A stretch of 64,000 nt of DNA from Pseudoalteromonas tunicata (GCF_002310815.1 NZ_CP011032.1:3264001-3328000), one strand, 5' to 3'; shown: positions 49,501 to 60,300, numbered from the stretch's first letter. Numbers and translations: made by a program. The notes: generated by a model not told the origin, from the letters alone.

Positions 49501-52500
49501 TTTCCTACCTTCATTAGAAGTCCATCTTCTGTAAATGAGAAAGAGGCAGTTGCAGCGCTATTTAATAATGGCATCATGATTTGGTTTTCAGCTAAAAAAG
49601 CATCATCAAGATAGTCAGGTATTAAATCTCCATCACTATCTTTTAACCCCTCATCACCGTCAGATATGCCATCTCCATCACTATCTTTTGCAGGATCGGT
49701 GATTTCTCTTACTTGCTCACTCACAACAAAGCTAATAAACGCTGAACTACTCAATACAACAGGCGCATTATCACTAACACTCGCTATTATTTGATAAGTA
49801 CCTGCATCAAGCTCACTCGGATCAAATCTAAAATTAAGTGCTCCTTGAGAAGGTTGAGCGATATCCCCCTCTAATTCCCAACTCAAGATTAATTCATCTT
49901 TTATATTAGGATCTGCAATCGATGCAGTAACAGAAACCTCTCCGTTAGTTTGTGATATCCACGATGTCTCTTGACCATTTTGTCTAATACTCAATTGAAC
50001 AGATGGAGCTAAATTTGCTTCAGAAATCGTTAATTCAAAATTATCGCCTGTAATATTAGCAAGCTGAGATTCATCGCTTCCAACAGGTGCAAGATTAATG
50101 AAAAGAGACTCATTCCCCTCAACAAGTTGATCCGCTAAAGTATTAAACTTAATTTCCGCTGTAGTTTCATCTTGACCAAAAGTAACGATACCAGCTAAAA
50201 GATCATGATCTTCAGTCGAGGCGCTCCCTGAAATAGTATAACCGACAGATAACGGATAAACTGGTGAGAACCCATTTAGCTTGAGCTTAATCACAACTTC
50301 GTTTGCTTCACCCACTTGCATACTTTTACTTTCAAAAGTCACAATTGGCTTTACATTAACATATTGAATAGTTTGAGCTTTATTATTCTGAGCATCGCTA
50401 ACTTGAAGTTCGATTTGATGTTTTCCAGGGCGCAGTAAAAGCACATTCCGAGGAATTTCTACCACACCATCTTTTGCATCAATAGCATAATCTTGCTCAA
50501 AAACCTCTTCATTAATTCCGGTTAAGTAATCATTAGCATTTATCCAAACTTGTTGGCGAATCACAAACTCAGGTGCAACCGAATCTATTGCAGGATTAGT
50601 ACCATTTAGGTATTCATCAAGATTAGAAATACCATCTGAGTCAAAATCAGTATCACCATCAAATGGATTGGTATGATCAAGGTCATAGCGCACCTCGTAA
50701 TCATCAGGTAAACCATCACCATCGCTATCAATAAACTCAAATTTATTATAAATATCGGTACCACTTATCAACTCACTGCGATCTGAAACACCATCGTTAT
50801 CAGAATCAACAAAGTCAAACGCATCATAAGGGTTGGTACCTACTCTTAATTCCTCTGGATCGGAAACGCCATCGCCATCGTTATCGCTGTATTCCTTGGC
50901 ATCATTAGGATCATTAGCTTTTAAGATCTCATTATAATCAGGATCACCATCGCCATCAGTATCGAGGTAATCATTGATATTATTAGGATCTGTTCCATCA
51001 ATCAGTTCTTGACTATCTGGTACGGAGTCGCCATCACTATCTTTATCTGAGCTATCATTCGGATTTGTACCATTGAGTCTTTCCATGAAATCAGAAACCC
51101 CATCAAGATCGGAGTCTTTAAAAGATTTAGGGTCAGAGCTATCTGTACCATCGATTTTTTCGACATAATTTGGCACACCATCTTTATCCGTATCTAAGTA
51201 ATCTCGCTCTAAACCGGGTTCAGTCCCATCTAAGTCCTCAACGTAGTCAGGAACAAGATCACCATCCGTATCTAAATAAATAGAAGCATTGTTAATATCA
51301 GTATTATCAAGTAATTCCATAGCATCTGACACTTGGTCGCCATCAGAATCTTTAAAACTTCTAGGATCATTTGGATTGGTACCATCAAGTAATTCAGCTT
51401 TATCAAAGACACCATCCCTATCAGAGTCAAAATCGACACTTGTAGCATCAAATGGGTCAGTTCCAGCTAACTTTTCACCATAATCAGAAACACTATCACC
51501 ATCGCTATCAAGAAAATCATCTTCATTATTTGGGTCTGTGCCTGCGATCATCTCTTGAGTATCAGGGACTCCGTCACCATCGGCGTCAGGGTATGAACTA
51601 GCTCGATTTATATCGGTATTAAAGCGTCTTTCAACCGCATCAGCTGCACCATCACCATCAGTATCTAAAAAGCTCAACGAGTTAAATGGATCTGTTTGCT
51701 CTAAATTCTCAACATAGTCAGGTACACCATCAGAATCAGAATCAATAAAGTTATTCTTATCCTCAGTATCTGTTTCTAGTAGTATTTCTTGATAATCAGG
51801 TACGCCATCTTGATCACTATCTAAATATGAAAGTTTATCGTTTGGATTTGTACCTTGCGTCACTTCTAACTGATCAGAAACACCATCTTTGTCTGCATCA
51901 GGGAAACTAGCGCCATCAAGAGGGTCGGTCCCTGCTGCTATTTCATCTTCTTTGGTCACACCATCATTATCGAGATCATCGCCGTACGACAAATCAAATT
52001 GAATTAATAACTCTACATTGTCTATTTCATCTGAAATTACTAATTTTATAACATATGATTCTACTTTTAATTTTTTTACAATCTCGTCTCTGGTAATAAT
52101 TTCATTAATTGAAATTAAGCCATTTTCAGAGATATTAAATAATTGCCCATCAAACCCCTCTGCTATCTGGTAGCTCAATACAGTATCTTTATCTTTATCT
52201 ATTGCATCTATCTGTAACAATTCTTTTTGTTCGAAAACAAAGTGGCTCACTATTCGATCATTACCTTCAGATAGAATAGGTGACAACACCTCAGGCTTAT
52301 CATTAACACCAATGATGTTAAAGCTCATCTGTTGCTCTAAAATAACGCCAGTCTCTTTTTCAGAATTAGTGACTTCTAAAACAAATTTTTCAACAAGCTT
52401 TTCGTCACGATGTAATGGATTAATTAAATCTTTTACTGGTTCGACACTCTCGCCATCATCTGATTCAGGAAGTTCTGAATATAAAATATGGTTATACTGA

Positions 52501-54425
52501 TAAAACCAATTACCATCTTTAAATACCAGCTTACCGTATAAACCTTGATATTCTTTTTCAACGACTTTGACGTCATCTTTTTCAATGTCTGATACATTAA
52601 TTAAGAGGTCTTTTACAGCATATTGTCGACCGTTTAATTCATCTTCAGAGAAGTCTGCGAGTAACAATTCACCTGCGCTCATTGGTAAATCATCAATAGG
52701 TTTAATGTCTATTTGAACATTACCCGAAACAGAATGCTCAACATCTGAAACTAAAAAACTAAAGGAGTCTTTGCCATAGAAATTGGCATTAGGCAAAAAA
52801 ACAAGTGATTGTGCTTGAGCCAAAGTAAGCAAGCTTGACGCTGTAACGACTTCATCGCCCACAGATAAAAGACCATTACTTGGTAACGAAAATACCTTAA
52901 ATATTAAAATATCTTTGCTATCTCTATCTGTCGCAAAAAGAGGCACAGACACAGCGCTATCTTCATCTGTATTAATAACTATATTTGATGTTTCAGGTTT
53001 ATGTTTTATGTCTAATACAACAATATTGAACGGTCGTGAATCAGTTGAGTATTCATAATCACTGGCAGTCACTACAATATTTTCATAGACACCTATTTGA
53101 GCTTCTTCAGCTTTACCAAACACTTGACCACTTTTACTATCAATCGATAACCAGCTTGGGGCATTTACCAAACTAAAAGTGATTGAATCGCCATCAGGAT
53201 CATAAGCACTTGCTGTCGCACTAAAGGTTTCACCTTCTTTAATTTCTATACTATCAATTTGTCGATAATGATAAGGTGCATAATTCACATCACGCACATT
53301 AATGGTAAAGGGCGCTAAAACACCACTACCACCATGGGCATCATTTACTGTAATGGTAATATTTTGATATACGCCATTTTGTGCAACCCCAGAAAGTTTT
53401 CCGGTTACAGTATCAAAGGTGGCCCAATGCGGTTTGTTTGTAATTGAAAAACTAACAGTATCATTTAAATCGATATCACTTGCGACAGGTATAAATTGAT
53501 AGAATGATTGTTCATCAATCATGGTTTGTGCTGAGCCCGAAATAGTAGGGTTATCATTAATTGATGTTGTGATTACTGCTATTGATAAGGCATTACTGTC
53601 TAAATGACCGTCATTTGCTTGCACAGAAAACGTGGTTGTTACCGCATCATCAACGTTAACTTGATCTTTTATCGGGTTAAAAATCAAATTCCGTAATTTA
53701 GTTTGAGTATCTGAAACTGAAAAACCTGCTAGTGTATAAGTCCCCGCAGCGCCTGATAGTCCAGTACCAGACAAACTGCCATTCATGCCTTGATAATTGA
53801 GGGCGATTGTCAAAGCATTATTATCAGAATCAGTAAGAGTTACATTACTAAATGGTTTGAGGTTTTCATTATCATTAATAGCTATTGAAGTTGTTGTGGT
53901 TGAAATAAGTGGTGCTGAATTTGGATTAGCAAGCGTAATACTTGGTACCGGGCTTACCCCATCAATCTCGTTTCCACCTCCATCCGCTGTTATTACCCAC
54001 CTAAAATTATATTTACCTGCAGAAGATCCATTAGTAACACCGCGCATTGTTAGCACAACATCAGATCCTGCTGGAACAGCCTCACTAATTCTTATAAGTC
54101 TATAATTTGAATTTGAGCCATTAGAAGTAAAATCGCATGTTTTCTCAATCCCATCAATAACGACGGTTACAAATTCGCAACCAGTGGGAAATATAAAAGT
54201 ACTCTCATAAATAGCTACATATAAAATATACTGGCTATCTGTGACCTCAGTCACTGTAGTATATTCAAAAGTATAAGTCGTTTCAGCTCCTGGGGTGTAA
54301 TCGCCGGCTGTAAAACTAAAATTTTGCAATTGTGCAGCTTGTAATTGCTTTGCAAAAATAAGAATCAAAAACACACATGAAACGTAACATGCTTGCCTTA
54401 TTTTTTGATAGATTGCACTAGGCAT
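46569..54425 (-). CDS. Giant surface-type protein: cadherin-like, TSP3, Calx-beta, internal sorting and signal segments
   Basis: 2618 residues. A signal peptide (cleavage near 30) leads to: an N-terminal beta domain (31-160) with a Cys pair; a cadherin-like region (170-290); two He_PIG-type cadherin-like domains (about 290-380 and 380-475); a tandem-95-like domain (475-580); further beta domains to 810; 18 thrombospondin type 3 repeats of about 26 residues (about 813-1280, DxDxDGxxD Ca-binding loops); a Calx-beta domain (about 1360-1455); another TSP3 pair; and GDGS x10. SGGT (about 1836-1839) plus a hydrophobic stretch and RQK is a GlyGly-CTERM-like signal, directly followed by a second signal-like segment (1858-1876, ending SHA). 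A Lys/Trp-rich, beta-rich 742-residue domain finishes it. Probably an adhesin or Ca-dependent surface factor. Confidence 0.75.
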   Translation of the reverse strand: MPSAIYQKIRQACYVSCVFLILIFAKQLQAAQLQNFSFTAGDYTPGAETTYTFEYTTVTEVTDSQYILYVAIYESTFIFPTGCEFVTVVIDGIEKTCDFTSNGSNSNYRLIRISEAVPAGSDVVLTMRGVTNGSSAGKYNFRWVITADGGGNEIDGVSPVPSITLANPNSAPLISTTTTSIAINDNENLKPFSNVTLTDSDNNALTIALNYQGMNGSLSGTGLSGAAGTYTLAGFSVSDTQTKLRNLIFNPIKDQVNVDDAVTTTFSVQANDGHLDSNALSIAVITTSINDNPTISGSAQTMIDEQSFYQFIPVASDIDLNDTVSFSITNKPHWATFDTVTGKLSGVAQNGVYQNITITVNDAHGGSGVLAPFTINVRDVNYAPYHYRQIDSIEIKEGETFSATASAYDPDGDSITFSLVNAPSWLSIDSKSGQVFGKAEEAQIGVYENIVVTASDYEYSTDSRPFNIVVLDIKHKPETSNIVINTDEDSAVSVPLFATDRDSKDILIFKVFSLPSNGLLSVGDEVVTASSLLTLAQAQSLVFLPNANFYGKDSFSFLVSDVEHSVSGNVQIDIKPIDDLPMSAGELLLADFSEDELNGRQYAVKDLLINVSDIEKDDVKVVEKEYQGLYGKLVFKDGNWFYQYNHILYSELPESDDGESVEPVKDLINPLHRDEKLVEKFVLEVTNSEKETGVILEQQMSFNIIGVNDKPEVLSPILSEGNDRIVSHFVFEQKELLQIDAIDKDKDTVLSYQIAEGFDGQLFNISENGLISINEIITRDEIVKKLKVESYVIKLVISDEIDNVELLIQFDLSYGDDLDNDGVTKEDEIAAGTDPLDGASFPDADKDGVSDQLEVTQGTNPNDKLSYLDSDQDGVPDYQEILLETDTEDKNNFIDSDSDGVPDYVENLEQTDPFNSLSFLDTDGDGAADAVERRFNTDINRASSYPDADGDGVPDTQEMIAGTDPNNEDDFLDSDGDSVSDYGEKLAGTDPFDATSVDFDSDRDGVFDKAELLDGTNPNDPRSFKDSDGDQVSDAMELLDNTDINNASIYLDTDGDLVPDYVEDLDGTEPGLERDYLDTDKDGVPNYVEKIDGTDSSDPKSFKDSDLDGVSDFMERLNGTNPNDSSDKDSDGDSVPDSQELIDGTDPNNINDYLDTDGDGDPDYNEILKANDPNDAKEYSDNDGDGVSDPEELRVGTNPYDAFDFVDSDNDGVSDRSELISGTDIYNKFEFIDSDGDGLPDDYEVRYDLDHTNPFDGDTDFDSDGISNLDEYLNGTNPAIDSVAPEFVIRQQVWINANDYLTGINEEVFEQDYAIDAKDGVVEIPRNVLLLRPGKHQIELQVSDAQNNKAQTIQYVNVKPIVTFESKSMQVGEANEVVIKLKLNGFSPVYPLSVGYTISGSASTEDHDLLAGIVTFGQDETTAEIKFNTLADQLVEGNESLFINLAPVGSDESQLANITGDNFELTISEANLAPSVQLSIRQNGQETSWISQTNGEVSVTASIADPNIKDELILSWELEGDIAQPSQGALNFRFDPSELDAGTYQIIASVSDNAPVVLSSSAFISFVVSEQVREITDPAKDSDGDGISDGDEGLKDSDGDLIPDYLDDAFLAENQIMMPLLNSAATASFSFTEDGLLMKVGKLASSKQSSSIVLNGLAIDSEKYNQISDVYDFEILNIPNNQTSVAVVIPLNKPIVPESNYLKYKQDGVWSEFTIDNQNALFSAVSVAGVCPPMVDPSYQEGLVDANDCLKLVIEDGGPNDDDGLKNGVIVDPGMIAILIDSGDGSGDGSGDGSGDGSGDGSGDGSGDGSGDGSGDGSGDGSGDGEVKPEEPKQRSGGTMFDILALIVLVVFLRQKQLIISSFLISALFISTLSHADINGLFSGSTVQIEQVSLSEELVSGQSVPLNFILKSEKPLKGVVLDFALVANGDYSNAVFVGKKVLDTINSGRQVIEHTLEIEGGSISGDYELIISLDSIYESQLEQQALLLPLKEVSIVSTGLPDIKIQSATLSRFSFLLPERPNDSSPLNNAEPLINIDLTLQSLFQDTTEPVDIEVYLDMPDIGLFPLNLTTEIVDRDFTESDSISSIDDNGKVADWIKGVTRTIKPSCEEYENQQRCASLEQDTEVSLDVDLHLSEAAYYALYAFGSDVVGEIVVKINPSQSINEWQNNFINNIVRLPVIYIHQRVENSNAASADTEESEFFELTKQEVNQNSFFINTPYLSSQQASEVVTLSELKHEKTAGEKSKFGLKYELSGKARYRIGGLKIPYEGMFDADGDVTLYIFGKSFKFLDAKFDGDLKEDPYNSYWKNRVKILGQVVWEDQRYVRDHYNEDIYELWSTKDDDGDERYVKYKKKEKKKHYYYFGIKFTLKGAIKGEVGIVGNVSVARGNILSGLIGPYASVDASGGVSVNAWVAKAGAKVDLNLLRLDAPFTANFQMLHGEYANVTARLDFTRRHLDGKVTLWAKWKKPKWIGFKWKKKEKKIMSWDGTRDTKNLWRKGKTWGQLTSYTVPNIKKQKFRSKLFVKKPAGKYALVNAKGEVYGGGEKLKTWKLFGKKYTKKIKIPADEILLQGCGGKFSKKLKGKFNQTYRLPEGCLALDIIGELGGKGKRTSPVFTIN
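48951..49079 (-). repeat. 12-bp tandem repeat encoding GDGS
   Basis: 129 bases, about 10.75 units of a 12-bp repeat reading GDGS ten times plus GDG in the giant protein. Units are almost identical (TCACCTGAGCCA on the plus strand, a few with TCT or GAA), so length variation by slippage is likely. It forms a flexible spacer just before the sorting-like signal. Confidence 0.95.
50590..51985 (-). repeat. Array of 18 thrombospondin type 3 repeats (about 78 bp each)
   Basis: Degenerate DNA repeat coding for units of the form DSDGDGVPDxxExxxGTDPNxxxxF. The units differ in sequence but keep the Asp positions, so they are under protein-level selection and are old. Confidence 0.9.
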
Positions 54426-54615
54426 TCCGAATCCTCTCCTGTTTAAATTGACTCACGAATGATCAAATTTTTATTGAATATCGGTGAGTTTAAACAATCT
54501 AAAACAACAAAGAGCAAAGTTACAAAACAAAAACAACAGAAAGGGGTACAAACGTAACACAAGGTAACAAACAGTAGAAAAAGCAACAAAAAACAATCCT
54601 TTTTAATTAGAAAAA

Positions 54616-55323
54616 CTAACTCGTTATAAGTAAAAATCCCTCCCCCCTAACGGTTACTATGACCTTTCCTAGTTCACTTATATTTAACATTTTTTTTCTC
54701 AGGCGAACGACTAACATATCGAGTGAGCGACCTTCAGCGTGCTCAGAGTTACCAAGTAACTGCTGTAACTTAGCTTTACTTACTACTTTGCCTTGATATG
54801 CAATTAAATGAATGAGTAACTGCTGCTCAAGTTTAGATAATAAGACAGACTCACTTCCTTTTGAAAGCTGCATAGTCTCCATATCAAGTAACATATCCAA
54901 AACACTAATAGAGCGATTCCCATATTCAACAGGCTTAATGCGGCGCATCAATGCCTGGCTTCTTAAGTAAAGCTCTTCAGGATTTATGGGTTTAGTAACA
55001 AAATCATCTGTCCCACAGTGGAAAGCTTTAATTCTATTTTGTTCAGAGCCATACATCGAAATCATAATTTTACCTATTGATGAGTTATCTTTTAGTTGAT
55101 TCATTAGCTCATAACCTGAAATATCAGATAAGGAAATATCACAGATAATTAAATCAACTGGGCCAAATTTATGGTTCTTACTATTTTGAATAAACTCAAT
55201 CACTGTACTACCTCGAATAAAAGCACTTACTTGATAGTTTTTTTGCTCAAAATTGATCGCTAAAACACGATTCAGTAGAGGGTCATCCTCAACAATTACA
55301 ACATGGTGACGTTTAATTATCAT
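54616..55323 (-). CDS. OmpR-family response regulator
   Basis: 235 residues: receiver domain (1-125) with acidic pair Asp13/Asp14, phospho-acceptor Asp62 (LIICDISLSD), Ser of MISMYGSE and Lys111 in FVTKPINPEEL; then a winged-helix DNA-binding domain (about 140-235, EQQLLIHLIAYQGKVVSKAKLQQLL and RSLDMLVVRLRKKM). It is immediately downstream of, and overlaps by 4 bases, the hybrid kinase gene, so the two form a cognate pair. The giant-protein gene begins 190 bases downstream on the same strand and is the obvious target, by position only. Confidence 0.93.
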   Translation of the reverse strand: MIIKRHHVVIVEDDPLLNRVLAINFEQKNYQVSAFIRGSTVIEFIQNSKNHKFGPVDLIICDISLSDISGYELMNQLKDNSSIGKIMISMYGSEQNRIKAFHCGTDDFVTKPINPEELYLRSQALMRRIKPVEYGNRSISVLDMLLDMETMQLSKGSESVLLSKLEQQLLIHLIAYQGKVVSKAKLQQLLGNSEHAEGRSLDMLVVRLRKKMLNISELGKVIVTVRGEGFLLITS

Positions 55324-57437
55324 TGTAGATCCACCAAACCTATTGTTTCTAATTGCACAATTGACTCATTAAACATTACTGTCAGTTGTATAATTTGTTG
55401 TTCATTTATTACCTCATGATAAAGTTCTAGATCTAATGCAGTTTTAGATACAGCTGTTAAGCCGAATTGAGCTGTTTTATTCGCGATTTTATGCAGTGAT
55501 ATTTGCTTTAACAAATGCTCGGTGTCGGTAACATTAGAGATACCCTCAATTAGTGCAAGCACTTCAATCTTTAGCAGTGAAACTTCAACGATAATTTCAG
55601 AAACAGACAAAACCTGTCTCAAGTAGCGAAAAACCTCTTTATTAAACAGCTCTTGCGAGTTATTACCCTGAAATTTATAGTTTAAATTAACTAAGCTATT
55701 AAGTGTATTTCTGAGCATATCAATATCAACTGGTTTTGCTAAAACATGCTGCAAGCCTATCTCTTGATATCTTAAACGGGACTGATAGTCGACTCTAGCT
55801 GTAAGAGCTATCACTTGGCTGGTAAGCTTGAGCGATTTAAAATATTCAAATAAACGCTCTCCATTAATATCAGGTAAATTCATATCCAAAAAAATGAAAT
55901 CAAAACTTTGTTTTTCAATCTCATGCATCGCTTTTTCCCCACTTTCAGCAATCGTTACTAAGTGGTTATCGATCTCAAGAAGACCTTTGGTTACTTTTTG
56001 ATTTAGTGGAATGTCCTCAATTAACAAGATCCTTAAAGATGGTATAGCATTGATACTTTGCGATTTTTTTTCCACTACAGGCTGTTCAATATAAGGAAAA
56101 TTAAAACTAAATGAACTGCCTTTCCCTTCTTTACTAGAGATTTTTAGGGTACTTCCAACTTGAGTTAGCATATCTTGGGATAAGGCTAATCCTAAACCCG
56201 CTCCGTCCTGCCATCCGTGGTTTGAAGCCCATGTAAAAGGTTGTATTAGGTTATTTATTTCACCTTTAGGGATACCAATTCCAGAATCTAATATTTCAAA
56301 AAACAAATTAGTTTCAGAAATACTAACCGACAACCTAATGAAACCATGCTCGGTATATTTAATTGAATTATCGAGTAAATTAACCAAAATATGTCGTAAA
56401 AACAGCGTATCTGTCGACACCGTAAAATCCTTGCTCAAGGTATAATTAAGCTCAACGGTTAAACAAAGTGCTTTTTCTTTGCTTTTGACTAAATTCAATA
56501 ACTGCATCAACCAAGGTAATAAAGCGATCGTTTCACTCTCTCTGTGTGAATGATGTTCAACTTGAGCTGATTGCAATACATAGGAAGAAAACTCCCCTAA
56601 ATGAATCCCTGTTTGAATGATAGTTTCACAATCCTTTTTATCCTCATCACTGTACATCCTTGAATGCATCAACCGAGCTAGACCTACAATACCGTTTAAT
56701 GGCGTTCGAATTTCATGACTAAATGCGGCAAGAAATTTTGATTTTTGATCAAGCTCTTGCTCAGCTTTGAGTTTTAACCTATTTAATTCAAACTCTTTTC
56801 TATCATTACATAAGAAGCTAAAGCTAAGTACTAAGCCATAAGGCACAAGGAAACCAGCGAGAGATGTAACAATATTAAGAGTATTCGGCGCTAAAAAATT
56901 TTCAACGCCACTGCCGATAGTGCACAAATAAATCCTAAAAAACATCAATACAATGATGTAAATACTCACTGAAATATAAACGGCTCGACTGATTTTAGAT
57001 AAGATTAAGTTACTTTTCCTAAGTGCTACCAGAACAATTAACTGACTCATTAACCACATAGCACTTACGAGGATAATACGAGCATTAACATTGTTATCAA
57101 TAAAAACGAAGTAGCTAAACAGAGGCGTAAATAAAATAAAATAAGAACAATACATCCAACCTCTTTTTATTGGCACGTCAAAAAAAGATAAACTGCCAAT
57201 CAGAGATAAAACAAAAGCCAATAATAAAAAATGATTTGCTAGGATGATGCTATAAAAAAAATGAACTTCAGTTTGTAAAGATAATAAGAACAGGGCAATA
57301 GCGAAACTAAAAATACTTAAAGTCCATTCCGACACACCAGAAATAAACCTATTCACTCGCCAAACAGGTATAAAATAAAGAGCGCTAATAAACGCTGTAA
57401 ATGAAGCAATAAAGGTTAATGATTTAGGATCTAACAC
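55320..57437 (-). CDS. Hybrid histidine kinase with receiver and Hpt domain
   Basis: 705 residues. Residues 1-210 hold about seven membrane helices, with no large periplasmic sensor. HisKA has His241 in FSHEIRTPLNG; the ATPase domain has the N box LVNLLDNSIKYTEHG (about 351), DSGIGIP (384) and DGAGLGLALS (411). A receiver domain follows with Asp518 in FIFLDMNLPDING and Lys568. The C-terminal part resembles an Hpt domain with LHKIANKTAQFGL (His649), so a His-Asp-His-Asp relay as in TorS or ArcB is expected, ending on the OmpR-type partner. The overlap with the regulator gene is 4 bases. Confidence 0.92.
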   Translation of the reverse strand: MLDPKSLTFIASFTAFISALYFIPVWRVNRFISGVSEWTLSIFSFAIALFLLSLQTEVHFFYSIILANHFLLLAFVLSLIGSLSFFDVPIKRGWMYCSYFILFTPLFSYFVFIDNNVNARIILVSAMWLMSQLIVLVALRKSNLILSKISRAVYISVSIYIIVLMFFRIYLCTIGSGVENFLAPNTLNIVTSLAGFLVPYGLVLSFSFLCNDRKEFELNRLKLKAEQELDQKSKFLAAFSHEIRTPLNGIVGLARLMHSRMYSDEDKKDCETIIQTGIHLGEFSSYVLQSAQVEHHSHRESETIALLPWLMQLLNLVKSKEKALCLTVELNYTLSKDFTVSTDTLFLRHILVNLLDNSIKYTEHGFIRLSVSISETNLFFEILDSGIGIPKGEINNLIQPFTWASNHGWQDGAGLGLALSQDMLTQVGSTLKISSKEGKGSSFSFNFPYIEQPVVEKKSQSINAIPSLRILLIEDIPLNQKVTKGLLEIDNHLVTIAESGEKAMHEIEKQSFDFIFLDMNLPDINGERLFEYFKSLKLTSQVIALTARVDYQSRLRYQEIGLQHVLAKPVDIDMLRNTLNSLVNLNYKFQGNNSQELFNKEVFRYLRQVLSVSEIIVEVSLLKIEVLALIEGISNVTDTEHLLKQISLHKIANKTAQFGLTAVSKTALDLELYHEVINEQQIIQLTVMFNESIVQLETIGLVDLQ

Positions 57438-57508
57438 AGTGACTTTATAAATATTTACTTAAATATCATTATCATTGAAAAAGCTTCAACAATATACATT
57501 TTTACCAT

Positions 57509-58342
57509 TTAATGTAAAAAATCATCTGTAGCTAACAATGGTTCTGAAACATTAATGTTTTCTAGCTCAAATGTATTGCGCGTATCCAATTTTAATTTAT
57601 TAAGATATTGCGCAAAATAACGCGTGAAAATGGCATCAAATTCGCCATTGTTCAACATGGTCGTTAAACCAGTTTGCAGTGCAGCTGACAGTTCGACTTT
57701 TTCTTTATTGACAAAGAAATAAAATGCCGTTGGATATTTGAGTAATAAATGAGGCTCAATCATTAGCGGTAAGTCTTTACGCGCCGCAAGCTCTGAATGC
57801 ACCTCAATCACTGAACGCGGAAAATAATCACCTCGCCCAAGCGCTAACAACTTAAACATTTGTTCATAATTTGCCTGTGCTAAAACGGTGTAGCCATTTT
57901 GAGTCAGTATTTTAGTATCTGGCCAATCATGTCCTTGCAGGGCTTTTAGTGATTTGAGTTGTGATGCATCGTTAATTGCTGCAAATTGAGCGCCGTACTC
58001 TTGATTAATTAATAATACTCGCCAGCCAATTAAACCTTTAAATAAGGGGACTTTGATTGCCGTGGCAAGCTGCTCACGGGCTGTGCTAGTCATGCCCCAA
58101 TGGATATCAACCTCACCTTGGCTTAGCATTAATAAGGTACGTTGTTGATGCGGGTGCACTGCGACAAAATTCAGTTCTGCTGAATAATTGGCAGCTTTAA
58201 GGGCCTGCTCTAATACTTCGATCAGGTAAATATCTCGTTGATAAAGAATGCGTTGCTCTTGAGCGACGTTAACCACATTAGCCGCTACGGGTATTGTGAT
58301 GCTCATCAACCCTAGCACCGCCATCGCAATTAATAATTTCAT
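57509..58342 (-). CDS. Periplasmic solute-binding protein (SBP_bac_3-like)
   Basis: Start chosen at the ATG at 58342 (MKLLIAMAVLGLMSITIP), which opens a clear signal peptide cleaved near AAN and has AGGTG 11 bases upstream. A longer frame starting at 58435 would overlap the previous gene and hide the signal. The mature 277-residue protein has the amino-acid-binding-type fold (YLIEVLEQALKAANYSAEL, GEVDIHWGMTS, KILTQNGYTVLAQ). No permease or ATPase gene is nearby; its neighbour is the EAL/GGDEF gene, so it may act as a sensor input rather than a transporter part. That is inference. Confidence 0.8.
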   Translation of the reverse strand: MKLLIAMAVLGLMSITIPVAANVVNVAQEQRILYQRDIYLIEVLEQALKAANYSAELNFVAVHPHQQRTLLMLSQGEVDIHWGMTSTAREQLATAIKVPLFKGLIGWRVLLINQEYGAQFAAINDASQLKSLKALQGHDWPDTKILTQNGYTVLAQANYEQMFKLLALGRGDYFPRSVIEVHSELAARKDLPLMIEPHLLLKYPTAFYFFVNKEKVELSAALQTGLTTMLNNGEFDAIFTRYFAQYLNKLKLDTRNTFELENINVSEPLLATDDFLH

Positions 58343-58421
58343 TTTTATTGAACACCTTACGCTAGCCTCAATGAAAACTAACGGGTTACGGTACAAAGGT
58401 AAAGCAATAAATGGTGTTAGT

Positions 58422-60212
58422 TTAATCGGCTCCACTGGCTAAGCGCATTCGAACAATGGGAGTCGCTGGTTTTCGCCGATGACATAGAAATAGGTAACTT
58501 TGTCGATAGCGTTTTGCTTCTTTTTTAGCATCCGTGGCAAGCGCTGAAACTTGATGACTATTTTCACAAAAAGCTAAATCAGGATTCACCAAACCAATAG
58601 ACAAGGTCAGTAATGGCACAAATTGTTCCTGCCCTTCACGATTTGGCGCCCAGTAACCGCCAGCTGCAATATGCTCAGGGGTAAAAAAACTTTGTGAGCG
58701 TCGTTCAAACTCTTTGATGATTAGCTGACAGGTATGCCAAGCATCTGTACCATCAAAAATCACCATAAAATCATCGCCGCCAATATGCCCCACAAAGCTA
58801 TTTGCAGGATCACAACTATCACTAATTACATCCGCAAGTAACTTAATCACTGCATCACCACTGGCATACCCATATAGGTCATTAAACTGCTTAAAATGAT
58901 TCAAGTCGACATAAGCTAAAAAGAAATTTTGCTGCCTTCTTAACCGCAGTTCAATTGCTTCAGTGATGGCCACATTACCGGGTAACATAGTCAAAGGATT
59001 GGCGTGTTGTGCATGGCGTACTTTTTGGTCTGTGATATGTTTTAATATTTTACGCAGTGGTACCACGCCCAAATAAGTTTGATGTTCAGTCACTAAAATA
59101 TGGCGACGAATATCAAAATCAAAATCGGTAATTTGTTGACTTACCATATCAAGTGTATCAAGTTTATCGACAATCAAAGGTTGTGTATCCATCACTCGTG
59201 TAACACTTTTTTTATCATACAAAGCATGACCATAAGGTGCTGCAAAAAGCTCTGCAAGCTGGTCACGATGTAACATGCCAACCGGTTGCTGCTGCTCATT
59301 TAGCACAGCTAAACTAATTAAACCTTTATTTTTCTCAAAACAAGTTTGCGCTGCGGCGCAGTGAGTTGATGCAAAAATAGCTTGCTGAGTTTCAACCAAT
59401 AAACCTATGGTTTGATCATCTAGTTCGGGGGAATTTTGCTGCTTAAGCGCTTGCTTTGCGAGTAAATCGCTAGAAAACAGTCTTGATGGCTCTATGCTTG
59501 GCCTTTCAAGTAAAAAGCCTTGCGCTAAACTCACGCCCAACCCTGTCAGTAAATCTAATTCTTCTTGATGCTCAATGCCTTCGGCAATCACTTGGGTATT
59601 TGTTGCTTTGGCTAAATCGATGATAGATTTTAAAAACTCTTTTTTTACAATACTTTGGTGGCAATGATCAATAAAGTATTTATCAATTTTAATAATATCA
59701 GGTTGTAGTTCTGACCATTTTCTTAAGCCAGAATGCCCTGCACCTAAATCATCTATCGCGATAGAAAATCCAAGCTCGCGGTAATAGGCCAACGTTTGCT
59801 GTAATAGCTGATGATTAGGCACTTCATCTTGCTCTGTCACTTCAATAACCACCTGCGCGGCACTTAAACCATGCTGTTCAAGCAAGTGCTGAGTTTCACC
59901 TTTAGGATGCTTAGGATCGAGTAAAGTTCTTGGGCTTACATTCAAAAATAACTTTCCACTTAACCCAAGCAATGCAAAATTTTCTATCGCTTTTTTCCGG
60001 CAAAGCAATTCAAGTTCAGACACTTTACCTTGCTGCTCTGCCGCTAAAAAGAGTTGGTTAGGAAACTCAAGCGGATGCCCTTTTGGCCCGCGCGATAAGG
60101 CTTCATACCCTAAAATACAGCTATTTGCTAAATCAAAAATAGGCTGGAATACAGTGCTAATATTTTGCTCTGTTAATAGTTGCACTAACAAATGAGCGCC
60201 ATTTAATTTCAC
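58422..60212 (-). CDS. EAL-CBS-GGDEF protein, cyclic-di-GMP turnover
   Basis: 596 residues, cytoplasmic. The EAL domain comes first (about 1-245): EAL at 37-39, NVSP, EVTEQ, DDLGAGHSG, KIDKYF, AEGIE and QGFLLERP are all kept, so phosphodiesterase activity is likely. A CBS-pair region covers about 260-395. The GGDEF domain (about 405-590) has VDLNHFKQFND and the signature GGDDF (478-482), with Asp for the usual Glu at the fourth position, so cyclase activity is uncertain. It is directly upstream of the solute-binding gene (about 80 bases between start and stop). Confidence 0.9.
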   Translation of the reverse strand: MKLNGAHLLVQLLTEQNISTVFQPIFDLANSCILGYEALSRGPKGHPLEFPNQLFLAAEQQGKVSELELLCRKKAIENFALLGLSGKLFLNVSPRTLLDPKHPKGETQHLLEQHGLSAAQVVIEVTEQDEVPNHQLLQQTLAYYRELGFSIAIDDLGAGHSGLRKWSELQPDIIKIDKYFIDHCHQSIVKKEFLKSIIDLAKATNTQVIAEGIEHQEELDLLTGLGVSLAQGFLLERPSIEPSRLFSSDLLAKQALKQQNSPELDDQTIGLLVETQQAIFASTHCAAAQTCFEKNKGLISLAVLNEQQQPVGMLHRDQLAELFAAPYGHALYDKKSVTRVMDTQPLIVDKLDTLDMVSQQITDFDFDIRRHILVTEHQTYLGVVPLRKILKHITDQKVRHAQHANPLTMLPGNVAITEAIELRLRRQQNFFLAYVDLNHFKQFNDLYGYASGDAVIKLLADVISDSCDPANSFVGHIGGDDFMVIFDGTDAWHTCQLIIKEFERRSQSFFTPEHIAAGGYWAPNREGQEQFVPLLTLSIGLVNPDLAFCENSHQVSALATDAKKEAKRYRQSYLFLCHRRKPATPIVRMRLASGAD

Positions 60213-60300
60213 TACTCAATACCCCGCGACTGCTGTGAGCCGGGAATTTAACACCCAATAATGACAATTTTATGGCATTGCGACAGTAAACAAAGGTTAC

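Noticed and set aside
57455..57485. A second Fur-like site (ATATCATTATCATTGA) upstream of the hybrid kinase
   Set aside because: Only one half of the dyad is good; too weak to call in AT-rich DNA.
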